Shown piece by piece: positions 53,536 to 61,707 of a stretch of DNA of 64,000 nt. The translations under genes and the position numbers were made by a program. The DNA lies in the NCBI GenBank assembly GCA_002480565.1, contig DLCK01000084.1:79970-143969 (forward strand), written 5' to 3'. Each line of letters begins with the position of its first letter. Position 1 is the stretch's first letter. The notes under the pieces were generated by a model, which searched no databases, was not told the origin of the DNA, and worked only from the letters and a program-made list of their open reading frames with translations. Origin of the DNA: Phycisphaerales bacterium UBA7800 (GTDB lineage Bacteria > Planctomycetota > Phycisphaerae > Phycisphaerales > Phycisphaeraceae).

Positions 53536-55385
53536 AGAAGTCCGCGTCATCACATCACGAACCGCGTACGATTCGCACTGCACCTCCAAGCAGTGGCAAC
53601 CGCTTTTGTACGGATGAAAATGGACTCTGCTGGCCTCATGAAAATCGCAGTCGCATCTTTGCAAAGCTGTGTCTGAGTCTGCTGAGTCTGGCATTGATCG
53701 GCGTGGTGGTACGCGTTGCACAATTGCAGATCGCCCCCTCAGATCAAATCGTCAGTATGCTCGACACGCAAAGCAGCAAAACCACTTTGTTGGCAAGACG
53801 CGGTAATCTTACCGATCGACATGGCCGAATTTTTGCCACCACCCGCGTGGCGTACCGACTCTTTGTTGACCCGCAGATGATCCGTGAACCCAATACCTTC
53901 AGTGAACATGTTGGCTATGCACTGGGAATCAATCCAGCAAAAATTGATAAGACCATTCACAGTGCTTTGGTCAAACGTCCGGGCAATCGATACATCGTCA
54001 TCGCCAAGCGATTAACTGATAAACAGGTCGAACAATTCGACGCGCTGATGGCTCATCCGCCCGATGGTAAACTCACCGGCATCGCCAAGGAACCCATCCT
54101 TGTCCGTGAATATCCCATGGGACCTCTGGCTGGCCAACTCGTCGGATTCACAGGATTCGAAGGCAACGGCATCGAAGGCCTGGAACGAAAATTCGACAAG
54201 ATCATGGCACCGCAACTTGGGCGCATCAGCTATTGGCGAGACACTCGACGTAAGCCCCTATGGGTCGAACCCAGCCAATATCAGGCCCCCCAGGATGGCA
54301 CAGGTGTCCGCTTATCCATTGATGCGATTATTCAATCCATCGCAGAGCAACATCTCGCCCAGGCCGTCACCCAGTACAAAGCCGAGTCAGGACAAATGGT
54401 CATCATGTCCCCCAAGACCGGTGAAATTCTGGCAATGGCTAACTTCCCAACCTTTGATCCAACGCAGTATGGTAAGACTGACGCCAAGCTGTATCGCAAT
54501 CGCTGTGTAACCGATTTCTTCGAACCTGGCTCAACCTTCAAACCGTTCATCTGGGCGATGGCAACACAAACCGGTGCCATGCATCCAGGCCAACAAGTCG
54601 ACTGTACCACCTCAGGCGTTCTGCGGTTACCCTTTGGCCGTCGACTGCGTGATTCACATGCAGTCGGTGAAGTGACATGGGAAGAAGTTCTCACCAAGTC
54701 CTCAAATATCGGCATGGCTATCGCGGGTCTGGAGATGGGCGAGGACAATACCTATGCAGCGATTCGGCAGTTTGGCTTTGGTGAACGACCTGGAACGATG
54801 CTCCCCGGCGAAGTCAACGGCTTGGTGACACCCCGTAAAAAGTGGACCAAATACACGCTGACATCCGTACCCATGGGACAGGAAATCGCAGTCACTCCAT
54901 TGCAGATCGCCCGCGCGTTTTGCAGTTTTGCCAACGGCGGTGTCCTCGTGCAACCGAGTATCCGGGCTTTAGACCCGCAACGTCCCCATGATCGCATTCC
55001 CATCGAGCGATTGGCTTTGACTCCTGATGCTGCAAACTACACCCGCACAGTATTACGACGCGTGGTCACCGAAGGCACCGGTCGCAAAGCCAATCTCAAA
55101 ACCTATTCCCTGTTTGGCAAAACCGGTACCGCACAAATGGCCAGCAAGACCGAGCGCGGCTACGAAGAAAATGCCTACATGGGCGCCTTTGTCTGCGGCG
55201 CTCCTTATGATGATCCACAACTGGTCATTGCCACATTCATCCAACGCCCTGACCACAAGCTCGGATACTACGGCGGCACCGTCGCTGCCCCTGCCACCGC
55301 AGAGGTGATGGAAAAAGCACTCGCCTATATGGGTATCCAACCTGACCTGATCGAAAATGATCAACAGGTTGCAAGTCGTCAATAA
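53532..55385 (+). CDS. ftsI: Peptidoglycan D,D-transpeptidase FtsI (PBP3-like)
   Basis: Septal transpeptidase of 617 residues. It has one N-terminal membrane segment (43-63), a PBP dimer domain (about 85-240) and a transpeptidase domain with S334-TFK, S390-SN and K530-TG motifs in place (EPGSTFKPF, KSSNIGM, FGKTGTAQM). The start overlaps the stop of the FtsL-like gene. There is no PASTA domain. It cross-links septal peptidoglycan. Confidence 0.95.
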   Translation: MKKSASSHHEPRTIRTAPPSSGNRFCTDENGLCWPHENRSRIFAKLCLSLLSLALIGVVVRVAQLQIAPSDQIVSMLDTQSSKTTLLARRGNLTDRHGRIFATTRVAYRLFVDPQMIREPNTFSEHVGYALGINPAKIDKTIHSALVKRPGNRYIVIAKRLTDKQVEQFDALMAHPPDGKLTGIAKEPILVREYPMGPLAGQLVGFTGFEGNGIEGLERKFDKIMAPQLGRISYWRDTRRKPLWVEPSQYQAPQDGTGVRLSIDAIIQSIAEQHLAQAVTQYKAESGQMVIMSPKTGEILAMANFPTFDPTQYGKTDAKLYRNRCVTDFFEPGSTFKPFIWAMATQTGAMHPGQQVDCTTSGVLRLPFGRRLRDSHAVGEVTWEEVLTKSSNIGMAIAGLEMGEDNTYAAIRQFGFGERPGTMLPGEVNGLVTPRKKWTKYTLTSVPMGQEIAVTPLQIARAFCSFANGGVLVQPSIRALDPQRPHDRIPIERLALTPDAANYTRTVLRRVVTEGTGRKANLKTYSLFGKTGTAQMASKTERGYEENAYMGAFVCGAPYDDPQLVIATFIQRPDHKLGYYGGTVAAPATAEVMEKALAYMGIQPDLIENDQQVASRQ

Positions 55386-55396
55386 ATCAGAAAAAA

Positions 55397-55460
55397 TTGA
55401 ACCGCCAAGACGCCGAGATTTCAAGACAGAGTGTGACAAACACTCATAACTTGGCGGTAA
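55397..55460. repeat. Paired inverted repeat, family C (CCGCCAAGACGCC)
   Basis: TTGAACCGCCAAGACGCCGA (from 55397) is mirrored by ACTTGGCGGTAA at 55449-55460. It lies just after ftsI and may also end its transcript. Confidence 0.7.
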
Positions 55461-55472
55461 AATATGTCTTGT

Positions 55473-55823
55473 CTATTTTTCACATTTCACCGATGCATGC
55501 ATCGCATTGTCGATTACTTTTTTTATGGCCTCTATCGGTAGCGCATCACTGTCTTTGAAATTGATGCACCCTTTACCACATTTGATCCTAGGATACTTGG
55601 CTTTGAAGTCCGCTATGTTCTTTTCACCGCAGGTGTACAGGCTGATGTAATGCTTTTGATTAGCAAGAGCGCACCAACCTTTATCACCGTTATGAAACGT
55701 CGGCATGCGATATTGCATATCCAACATTACATCAGGATACGCATCCTGGATCACTGCCATCAACTGATCAACGCGCGGGCGTCGAGATGATGGAATCGCT
55801 TTGAGGTATTCAGATAAGTTCAA
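55473..55823 (-). CDS. DUF1801 family protein
   Basis: Small protein of 116 residues with family features: LDMQYRMPTFHNGDKGWCAL, then HYISLYTCGE and KCGKGCINFKD. DUF1801 proteins include the YdhG-type iron chaperone-like fold; function here is unknown. The start is TTG with a weak ribosome site, since a stop lies eight codons upstream and no ATG is available. Confidence 0.8.
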   Translation of the reverse strand: MNLSEYLKAIPSSRRPRVDQLMAVIQDAYPDVMLDMQYRMPTFHNGDKGWCALANQKHYISLYTCGEKNIADFKAKYPRIKCGKGCINFKDSDALPIEAIKKVIDNAMHASVKCEK

Positions 55824-56126
55824 TGGTTTGAATCCGCAAATGTATTACCAAGACTTGTTGCATTGCTTGTCTTGTGCGCCTGCACCGGATTGACATCCAG
55901 TGCTCAACATATGTGTGATATCCGTGTACTACCAAGGTGAACGCATGTAGGCGTTGGTGCCTTTGCGAGCCGTCGGGGGTCGCGACGAAATCCGCAGCTG
56001 GAGAAAATTTCGATATCAAACATGTTGTTTGTGTGCTGAATTTGAGCTTCGCTCAATCCCGGCTCGACACGAGCCGGCTCGCTAAGGCAAAAAAAACGTA
56101 CATGCGTTTGTCCTGGGTGTACTACA
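55824..56126. other. Intergenic region between DUF1801 and sodN genes
   Basis: About 300 bp with a family G repeat at 56041-56087 and a wide inverted pair, GTGTACTACC near 55924 and GGTGTACTAC near 56116. I see no gene. Confidence 0.5.
56041..56087. repeat. Palindromic repeat, family G (GAGCCGGGATTGAGC)
   Basis: TTGAGCTTCGCTCAA forms one hairpin; CCGGCTCGACACGAGCCGG forms a second one beside it. A related paired element lies at 61075-61188. Confidence 0.7.
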
Positions 56127-56630
56127 TTAATGCTTGTGATCGTGCTGATACATCGGTGCGATATTTTCGATTGATGTCTTGAGCGCATCAGCCACGGCAG
56201 GATCGGCTTTCTGCTTGGTCTTCATTGCAGCAACCATCACCTGATGATGAGCAGCAAGCTTTTGGAGATATGCCGTGTAGGCTTCACCTTCCGTCGAAGG
56301 GACAGGCTTGATTTTCTGAGTCAAAAAATACTCGCTGATCGTGGTGATGATATTTGAAGCATGAGCTTCTTTGGTGTTGATCCAGCGGACGAGTTGGTTT
56401 TGATCCTGCGCGGTTTTGGATGCAGCCAATTCATTGATGAGTCGGGTTGCCTTGGTGATTGTCACTGCATCTTCACGAATCTGGTCGATGCGGCCTTCAT
56501 CATCATAAATACCACACGGAACCTGACAGTGTGCTGATGCAATATGCGTTGATGGCAACCAGAAGCTGGCGATGGCAACTGCACTGACAAGGCAGAACGT
56601 CAAAAACAAGGGCATGCGGGAATGCGACAT
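56127..56630 (-). CDS. sodN: Nickel superoxide dismutase
   Basis: Detoxifies superoxide with a nickel site. The precursor is 167 residues: signal peptide 1-33 with A-S-A before His34, then the Ni-hook HCQVPCGIYDD, giving His34, Cys35 and Cys39 as ligands after cleavage. The helical bundle follows (EDAVTITKATRLINEL, ISEYFLTQKIKPVPS). In other bacteria a SodX-type protease exposes the histidine; here an ordinary Sec signal peptide seems to do so. The tail is His-rich. ATG follows AGGAGA. It lies 99 bp after the antiporter gene. Confidence 0.93.
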   Translation of the reverse strand: MSHSRMPLFLTFCLVSAVAIASFWLPSTHIASAHCQVPCGIYDDEGRIDQIREDAVTITKATRLINELAASKTAQDQNQLVRWINTKEAHASNIITTISEYFLTQKIKPVPSTEGEAYTAYLQKLAAHHQVMVAAMKTKQKADPAVADALKTSIENIAPMYQHDHKH

Positions 56631-56729
56631 GAATCTTCTCCTAAACGAATATGAGGTTTGAAATACACGAGGTATTGGATTTTACACATCACCGATGGTT
56701 TTGATGCAGCTAAGAAACATGACTTTGGT

Positions 56730-58523
56730 TTACGCTTCTTCGGTTTCAGGAATCCGGGGTGATGAGCCATGCTCGCCAAGGTGTGATTCAGCAAGACTGA
56801 TCGCAGCAACCATCTCCGTGGCAGTATTAGCCGAGCGGACACGTTGACGTGTTTCAGGATCATCAAACACCTGGGCAACGAGGCTCAATAATTCGATCTG
56901 AGCCGTCGCGTCATTGAGTGGCGTGAGGAGCATGAGAATGATGCGAGCCTTTTCACCATCGGGTGCATCAAAGTCCACACCTTTGATACTCCTTGCCATG
57001 AGGACGACCGGCTTTTCAAGGTTGGCCAGGCGCGCATGCGGGACAGCAATGCCATGAGGTAAACCAGTGTGCATAATCTGTTCACGTCGCCAGACCGCAT
57101 CATCAATCGTCTCTGCGGGGAGTTTGGTATTGACTCCGGCAAGCTCGGCCATCTCCTTGATGGCGTAACGGGTCTCAACGGCAGCGAGCTTGGCGATCAC
57201 GTTACGTTCAGGCAGGTACGAACCAAGCGTGTGCTTGATCTCACGTTGCATACAACGTTCCATGGCAGGTCCGGAAAGCAGACTGGTGAACAGAGCCATG
57301 ATGACGATGGCAACGAATAGCGGTTCAGTGATCAAGCCTTGATTCAAAGCCAATTGGCCGAGGATGATACCCATCGCACCTTGCGCCGCCATGCCGAATC
57401 CGACTGCCCAGCGTTCGCGGACTTGCATGCCTGCTGCACGCGCACCGAAGTAGCAGCCACCGATCTTACCAACCAATGCGATGCCAAGTACCAACAGTAC
57501 CAGCCAGAGGTTAAATCCTTCGACGAAGTTCACGCCAAGACCAATGCTTGCAAAGAAAATTGGGGCGAAAATGTTGGTGATAAATTGATGAATGTTATCG
57601 CGTGTGCGTTCACGCAGGTGATGTGAATCCCCCATCGCGACACCAGCAATGAAGGCTCCAAAAATCGAGTGAATGCCGATGTACTCAGTCAATGCTGCAC
57701 AGAGCAGTGCAACCACAAGCACGAAGCTGAGCACACCGCCGGGCCAACTGGTGTGAATCTGCACAAACGGCAAAGCTTTGTGGAAGAACAAACGTCCAAT
57801 GGTCAACATGCCACCGATAAACAGCAGTGTTAACCCCATTGTCCCCAGCAATCCAATCGACGGCGCTGTGGCTGCTGCGGCATCGGCAGCGGGTTGAATC
57901 AATGCAAGAATCACTGCAAAGCCAATCCAGCCGATGAGGTCGTTGATCATCGCTGCGGCCATGATGAGCATGCCGATGTCACTCTTGAGCATGTTCAAGT
58001 CCATGAGAATTTTGGCAATCACCGGCAAGGCGGTAATCGACAAACCAATCCCCACGAACAGCGCAAAGGGCAGGATGTCCATCCCACTGTCAAAGTCAAA
58101 ACGGAACCAGCCCGGGAAACCATATGCCAGTGACGAGCCCATCAAAAACGGTAACGCAACCCCAGCGAGACTCACGAAAATCGCGGCCTTACCTTGCTTG
58201 AGTGCCACCGACAGATCCACTTCCATCCCGGCCACCAACAGCAGCAAGGCCACGCTCATCGTCACCAAACCGTGAAACGCGATCGCGGTCGCACCAGTGG
58301 TTGGGAACAGGAACGTGAACCAGTCGTTATTGATGTAACCCAGAACGGTGGGTCCCAGAAGGACACCGGCCAGAATCTCACCCAAGACCGACGGTTGTCG
58401 ATACTTGCGTGCCAATTCGCCTAGAAACCGAGCCAGCCCCAGTAGTATGGCCAAGGATAGAAAAAAAACCGTCACCTCGTGGTGACCCATGGCTCCGCCA
58501 GTACCTTCTGCCAAAGTGATCAA
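56730..58523 (-). CDS. Cation/proton antiporter (CPA2) fused to PTS EIIA-like domain
   Basis: Protein of 597 residues. Residues about 15-410 form a CPA2 antiporter with some twelve membrane segments (YRQPSVLGEILAGVLLGPTV, FGAFIAGVAMGDSHHLRERT). Residues about 440-585 form an EIIA type 2/Ntr-like domain with the phosphorylatable His in HGIAVPHARL. Such fusions suggest that transport is tuned by phosphorylation state. The start is TTG, well supported by TTAGGAGG eight bases before it. Confidence 0.92.
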   Translation of the reverse strand: MITLAEGTGGAMGHHEVTVFFLSLAILLGLARFLGELARKYRQPSVLGEILAGVLLGPTVLGYINNDWFTFLFPTTGATAIAFHGLVTMSVALLLLVAGMEVDLSVALKQGKAAIFVSLAGVALPFLMGSSLAYGFPGWFRFDFDSGMDILPFALFVGIGLSITALPVIAKILMDLNMLKSDIGMLIMAAAMINDLIGWIGFAVILALIQPAADAAAATAPSIGLLGTMGLTLLFIGGMLTIGRLFFHKALPFVQIHTSWPGGVLSFVLVVALLCAALTEYIGIHSIFGAFIAGVAMGDSHHLRERTRDNIHQFITNIFAPIFFASIGLGVNFVEGFNLWLVLLVLGIALVGKIGGCYFGARAAGMQVRERWAVGFGMAAQGAMGIILGQLALNQGLITEPLFVAIVIMALFTSLLSGPAMERCMQREIKHTLGSYLPERNVIAKLAAVETRYAIKEMAELAGVNTKLPAETIDDAVWRREQIMHTGLPHGIAVPHARLANLEKPVVLMARSIKGVDFDAPDGEKARIILMLLTPLNDATAQIELLSLVAQVFDDPETRQRVRSANTATEMVAAISLAESHLGEHGSSPRIPETEEA

Positions 58524-58866
58524 GTGGCACGCCTCCTAAGGTGTTAGTGCATGCGTAGCTTACCAGATTTAAGCAATTGATTTCGAATCGGTTGCACTTT
58601 TTTATCAGGACTAAAACATTGGCCACACAATCCACACCTGCAGGACGGACACATTGTAAAAACATGATTTTGTATGTTCTTGCAAGCTGCCTGATACTGA
58701 CGATGGCTTGGACGGGCAATTCTCCTTATCACGTCCATGCGAGCATGCTTCAATTCTGCCACGATTATCTGTAACAATCATTCCGTCTGTGATGCCTGCT
58801 CGATATTAAGATGACCAACCTGTTCTACAATCATCACGCATTTGCGTATTCGTGTGGTTTAGCTTG
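58524..58866. other. Divergent upstream region between antiporter and diguanylate cyclase genes
   Basis: Apart from the strong Shine-Dalgarno of the antiporter gene at its left edge, I see no feature. A possible 65-codon frame (58577-58774) lacks support. Confidence 0.4.
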
Positions 58867-59003
58867 GGGTGACAGATGGGCCTGATACAATAAAGTATCG
58901 GGCAAATGGCTGATCTGTAATCCAACCGGTTCGACGCAAACCGGTGATCTGCCTGACCATCGTCATGCTGAGGCATAGCCAGTCATTTTTTAGACTGTCA
59001 CCC
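58867..59003 (+). ncRNA. Candidate structured RNA leader (riboswitch-like) before diguanylate cyclase
   Basis: A 137-nt region can fold almost entirely. The outer stem is GGGTGACAG (58867-58875) with CTGTCACCC (58995-59003). Hairpin 2 is GCCTGATAC/GTATCGGGC with loop AATAAA (58880-58903). TGGCT (58907-58911) pairs with AGCCA (58977-58981) to close a junction with two arms: GATC/ACCGGT paired with ACCGGT/GATC (58912-58949), and TGCCT/AGGCA (58950-58975). It ends 19 nt before the GTG start of a GGDEF gene. The words GGGCAAA and GACGCAAA recall the cyclic di-GMP-I riboswitch, but the arrangement differs. Confidence 0.55.
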
Positions 59004-59022
59004 AGCCAGGGAGAAGAAGGAC

Positions 59023-60309
59023 GTGACCAAATCCACATCCTCACATCCAGAGGCCGATGTTGCAGATGCATCACGCACCGAACCGACTGCCACAGTGGGT
59101 AGTGTGCTGATCGTCGGACGTGGCCAGTTTGCCCAGGATGTCAAAGCACTTTTTGAGCAGGCCAATATCGCTGGCGACTTCACCATCGTCACCAGCTATC
59201 TCACCGCCCTGGCGCATACCCAGGCATCGCACCGTCAACCGGAAATCATCATCGGCTCCGTCGAAGGTCTTGGTGATCTGGCACGCTCCACTGCAACACA
59301 ACTCCGACGCTTCGCCCCAGCAAGCAAGCTCATCCTCATCGCGGCGCCAGCTCAGCGAGACATGGCAAAGCAGGCTGTCGATTCAGGCTTTGATATGTAT
59401 CTCACCGAACCCATCGGCCCGGATAAACTCAAAACCGCCCTGCTCAGTAATCTTCAAAAACCGCAGGACAATGCCCTGGAACCTCAAGTCCTCCTAGGTG
59501 ACGTGGATCTGGTTGCACAACTGCTTGATGATCAGAAAGACATCTCAGAAGTTGCCATGCAGATTCTGCGTCAGCAAAGTGGTATCCATTCAGCCAAGCT
59601 CATTGACCAAGGCAAAATGCCTCAGAACTCAGTGTTCACACCAGTCAAACTACACAACCGATCCTTTGGCTTACTTTGTGCTGACGAAGACACGCCAATG
59701 GAATTCATGGGAGCATGGGCTTCGTGGTTGGCACATTGGCTGAGTCTGCAAAATAAAATGCAAGGCATGTGGAAGCTTGCCATGAGCGATCCACTCACCG
59801 GCGTGTGGAACCGTCGCTATTTCGACATCTTCCTTAAGCAACTTCTCGAACGTGCCCAGGCAGAGCGGTTCCGAGTGAGTCTGATGGTCTTCGATATCGA
59901 TGACTTTAAGCAGTACAACGACAAGTACGGTCATGCAGCAGGTGACGAAATTCTCTGCCATACCGCACAACTCATGAAAGCTGTGATGCGTCCGCATGAC
60001 ATCATCGCTCGCATTGGTGGCGATGAATTCGCGGTCATCTTCTGGGATGCCCAAGGCCCACGCCGCCCCAACTCCCAGCACCCCACCGAAGTCCGACACA
60101 TTGCCAAGCGATTCCAACAAGCCATCGTCACCCACAGCTTCAGTAAACTCCAAGACGAAGCACCCGGCAAACTCACCATCTCCGGTGGCATTGCCGGTTA
60201 CCCATGGGACGGCTCAACCGCAGTCGAACTTCTCGACAAAGCAGACCAAATGGCATTGCAGTCCAAACGCCAAGGCAAAAACGCACTGATCTTCGGCCCC
60301 GGTGCGTGA
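59023..60309 (+). CDS. Diguanylate cyclase with receiver-like N terminus
   Basis: Protein of 428 residues that should make cyclic di-GMP. The GGDEF domain (about 250-425) has an intact GGDEF at 332-336 and the product-inhibition RxxD at 323-326, five residues before it. Residues about 26-145 look like a receiver fold, but the phospho-acceptor position reads EIIIGSVEG without Asp, so it is probably not phosphorylated. The middle part may be GAF-like. GTG start follows GGGAGAAG. A structured leader precedes it. Confidence 0.93.
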   Translation: MTKSTSSHPEADVADASRTEPTATVGSVLIVGRGQFAQDVKALFEQANIAGDFTIVTSYLTALAHTQASHRQPEIIIGSVEGLGDLARSTATQLRRFAPASKLILIAAPAQRDMAKQAVDSGFDMYLTEPIGPDKLKTALLSNLQKPQDNALEPQVLLGDVDLVAQLLDDQKDISEVAMQILRQQSGIHSAKLIDQGKMPQNSVFTPVKLHNRSFGLLCADEDTPMEFMGAWASWLAHWLSLQNKMQGMWKLAMSDPLTGVWNRRYFDIFLKQLLERAQAERFRVSLMVFDIDDFKQYNDKYGHAAGDEILCHTAQLMKAVMRPHDIIARIGGDEFAVIFWDAQGPRRPNSQHPTEVRHIAKRFQQAIVTHSFSKLQDEAPGKLTISGGIAGYPWDGSTAVELLDKADQMALQSKRQGKNALIFGPGA

Positions 60310-60425
60310 GTCCGAATTCAAACCTGCTTGGTAAACTTACCTCTATACTCTTCGCTTCGCATCATCTCTGCTAATCGTTTAAACTCACTGCAGAACAAGC
60401 TGTAATTCACCTAAAGCCCAATACA

Positions 60426-61031
60426 ATGCCCATTATCCAATCGTGCCTTCTGCTGTTTATGCTGCTTAATCCATTTCTGGTCATCCTGTATCTGATTGAC
60501 ATCATCAAGCAACACGACAAGAAAACCTTCGCAATCAATCTCATCAAAGCAGGTCTCTACAGCAGCATTATTTTCAGTGTCTTTGCAGTCGTCGGCGATG
60601 TGATCTTCCGCGATATCATCCAGGCTCAATTTGCATCGTTCCAGATTTTCGGTGGCGTGATCTTCCTGATCATCGGTATCCAATTTGTCCTCAAAGGTAC
60701 CAATGCCATCGAAACCCTCCGAGGCGATATGACCGATGTAGCCACCTCCATCGCCATGCCGATTCTCGTAGGCCCCAGTACCATCAGTGCGGCAGTCCTT
60801 ATGGGCAAAAAACTTGATCCGGGTATTGCAATCGCAGCCATTTTTGGCACCGTATTTCTCTCCGTTGCCGTGATGATCGTCCTCAAGTTCATCCATGACA
60901 AAATCCAGACCAAGTACGAAAGCTTGATCCAGAAATACATCGAAGTCGCCGGCCGAATCCTCGCCCTGTACATTGGCACCATTTCCATCGACATGATCAT
61001 GCGCGGCGTCACATCCTGGCTCAATGCGTAA
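60426..61031 (+). CDS. MarC family membrane protein
   Basis: Integral membrane protein of 201 residues with six membrane segments and the MarC-type core LLLFMLLNPFLVILYLIDII, then MPILVGPSTISAAVLMGKKL. The family is widespread and its function is not settled. No clear Shine-Dalgarno is seen. Confidence 0.9.
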   Translation: MPIIQSCLLLFMLLNPFLVILYLIDIIKQHDKKTFAINLIKAGLYSSIIFSVFAVVGDVIFRDIIQAQFASFQIFGGVIFLIIGIQFVLKGTNAIETLRGDMTDVATSIAMPILVGPSTISAAVLMGKKLDPGIAIAAIFGTVFLSVAVMIVLKFIHDKIQTKYESLIQKYIEVAGRILALYIGTISIDMIMRGVTSWLNA

Positions 61032-61074
61032 AACCACTGAAATCCTGCTCACGCCAACAGCAACCTTGCCCCAT

Positions 61075-61188
61075 AGCGAGCCGGGCTGTGTCAGCCCGGG
61101 TTGAGCAAAGCTCAATCATTCTGACAATCAAATGAATATTCAACGTATCCGACCTACGGTCGGCCCGGGGTGACACACCCCGGCTCGC
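61075..61188. repeat. Paired inverted repeat, family G
   Basis: The left arm (61075-61107) reads AGCGAGCCGGGCTGTGTCAG; the right arm (61151-61188), inverted, reads GCGAGCCGGGGTGTGTCACC. Each arm contains a hairpin of its own, and TTGAGCAAAGCTCAA sits beside the left one. Confidence 0.8.
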
Positions 61189-61219
61189 ATGCAATCAAAC
61201 ACATCGCATGCCATATCAA

Positions 61220-61247
61220 AAAACACCCGACAATTGCCGGGTGTTTT
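61220..61247. terminator. Terminator after ppnP (possibly bidirectional)
   Basis: AAACACCCG pairs with CGGGTGTTTT around CAATTG, with A-run and T-run on the two sides. It lies 31 bp past the ppnP stop. Confidence 0.85.
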
Positions 61248-61278
61248 GATTCGTTTACATTGCAATATGTCGCGTCAC

Positions 61279-61596
61279 TTATCCATACGAGCAGACATAC
61301 TGTGCGATGCCCGATTCGACAACGATATCAAAGCTGCTGTTAGCCGGCACATCAAACGCCTGGCCACCTTCATAGGTCGTCCAGTCGTCTGCGCCTTTGA
61401 CTTTAACCTTGCAGGTGCCATCGGTGATCGCCATGTTTTCCGCAGCTTCAGTGCCGAAGTTGTATTCGCCGGGATAGATCAACCCCATGGTCTTGCGCGT
61501 GCCATCTTCAAAGTTGACGGTAAAGCTGACCACCTTGCCATCGTAATACACATTGGCTTTGGGATTGACGGAGACGTTGTTGAATTGTTGAGACAT
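61279..61596 (-). CDS. ppnP: Pyrimidine/purine nucleoside phosphorylase
   Basis: Small cupin-like phosphorylase of 105 residues that splits nucleosides to base and ribose 1-phosphate. Typical family stretches are NVSVNPKANVYYDGKVVSF, FEDGTRKTMGLIYPGEYNFG and GGQAFDVPANSSFDI. It is a single-gene unit with its own terminator. Confidence 0.93.
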   Translation of the reverse strand: MSQQFNNVSVNPKANVYYDGKVVSFTVNFEDGTRKTMGLIYPGEYNFGTEAAENMAITDGTCKVKVKGADDWTTYEGGQAFDVPANSSFDIVVESGIAQYVCSYG

Positions 61597-61707
61597 TGGT
61601 TTTTACTTTCTGTCGTAGGAGAGTAGCTCGCTGGAAGCTCTGACTTAGCAACCAGCCATCTAAAACTGCCACATCATAACGAGAGGAGAAGAAGTCTCAA
61701 CTTAAAA

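Noticed and set aside
58577..58774. Possible 65-codon gene with one membrane-like segment
   Set aside because: No ribosome site, no recognisable family, and it lies in a control region.
58867..59003. Naming the leader a cyclic di-GMP-I riboswitch
   Set aside because: GGGCAAA and GACGCAAA are present, but the helices do not match the known aptamer layout, so only a candidate structured RNA is reported.
60411..61115. Open frame of 234 codons on the minus strand opposite marC
   Set aside because: It is longer than marC itself, but it is rich in His, Asp and Gly as expected of an antisense shadow, has no family resemblance, and marC is a clear membrane protein.
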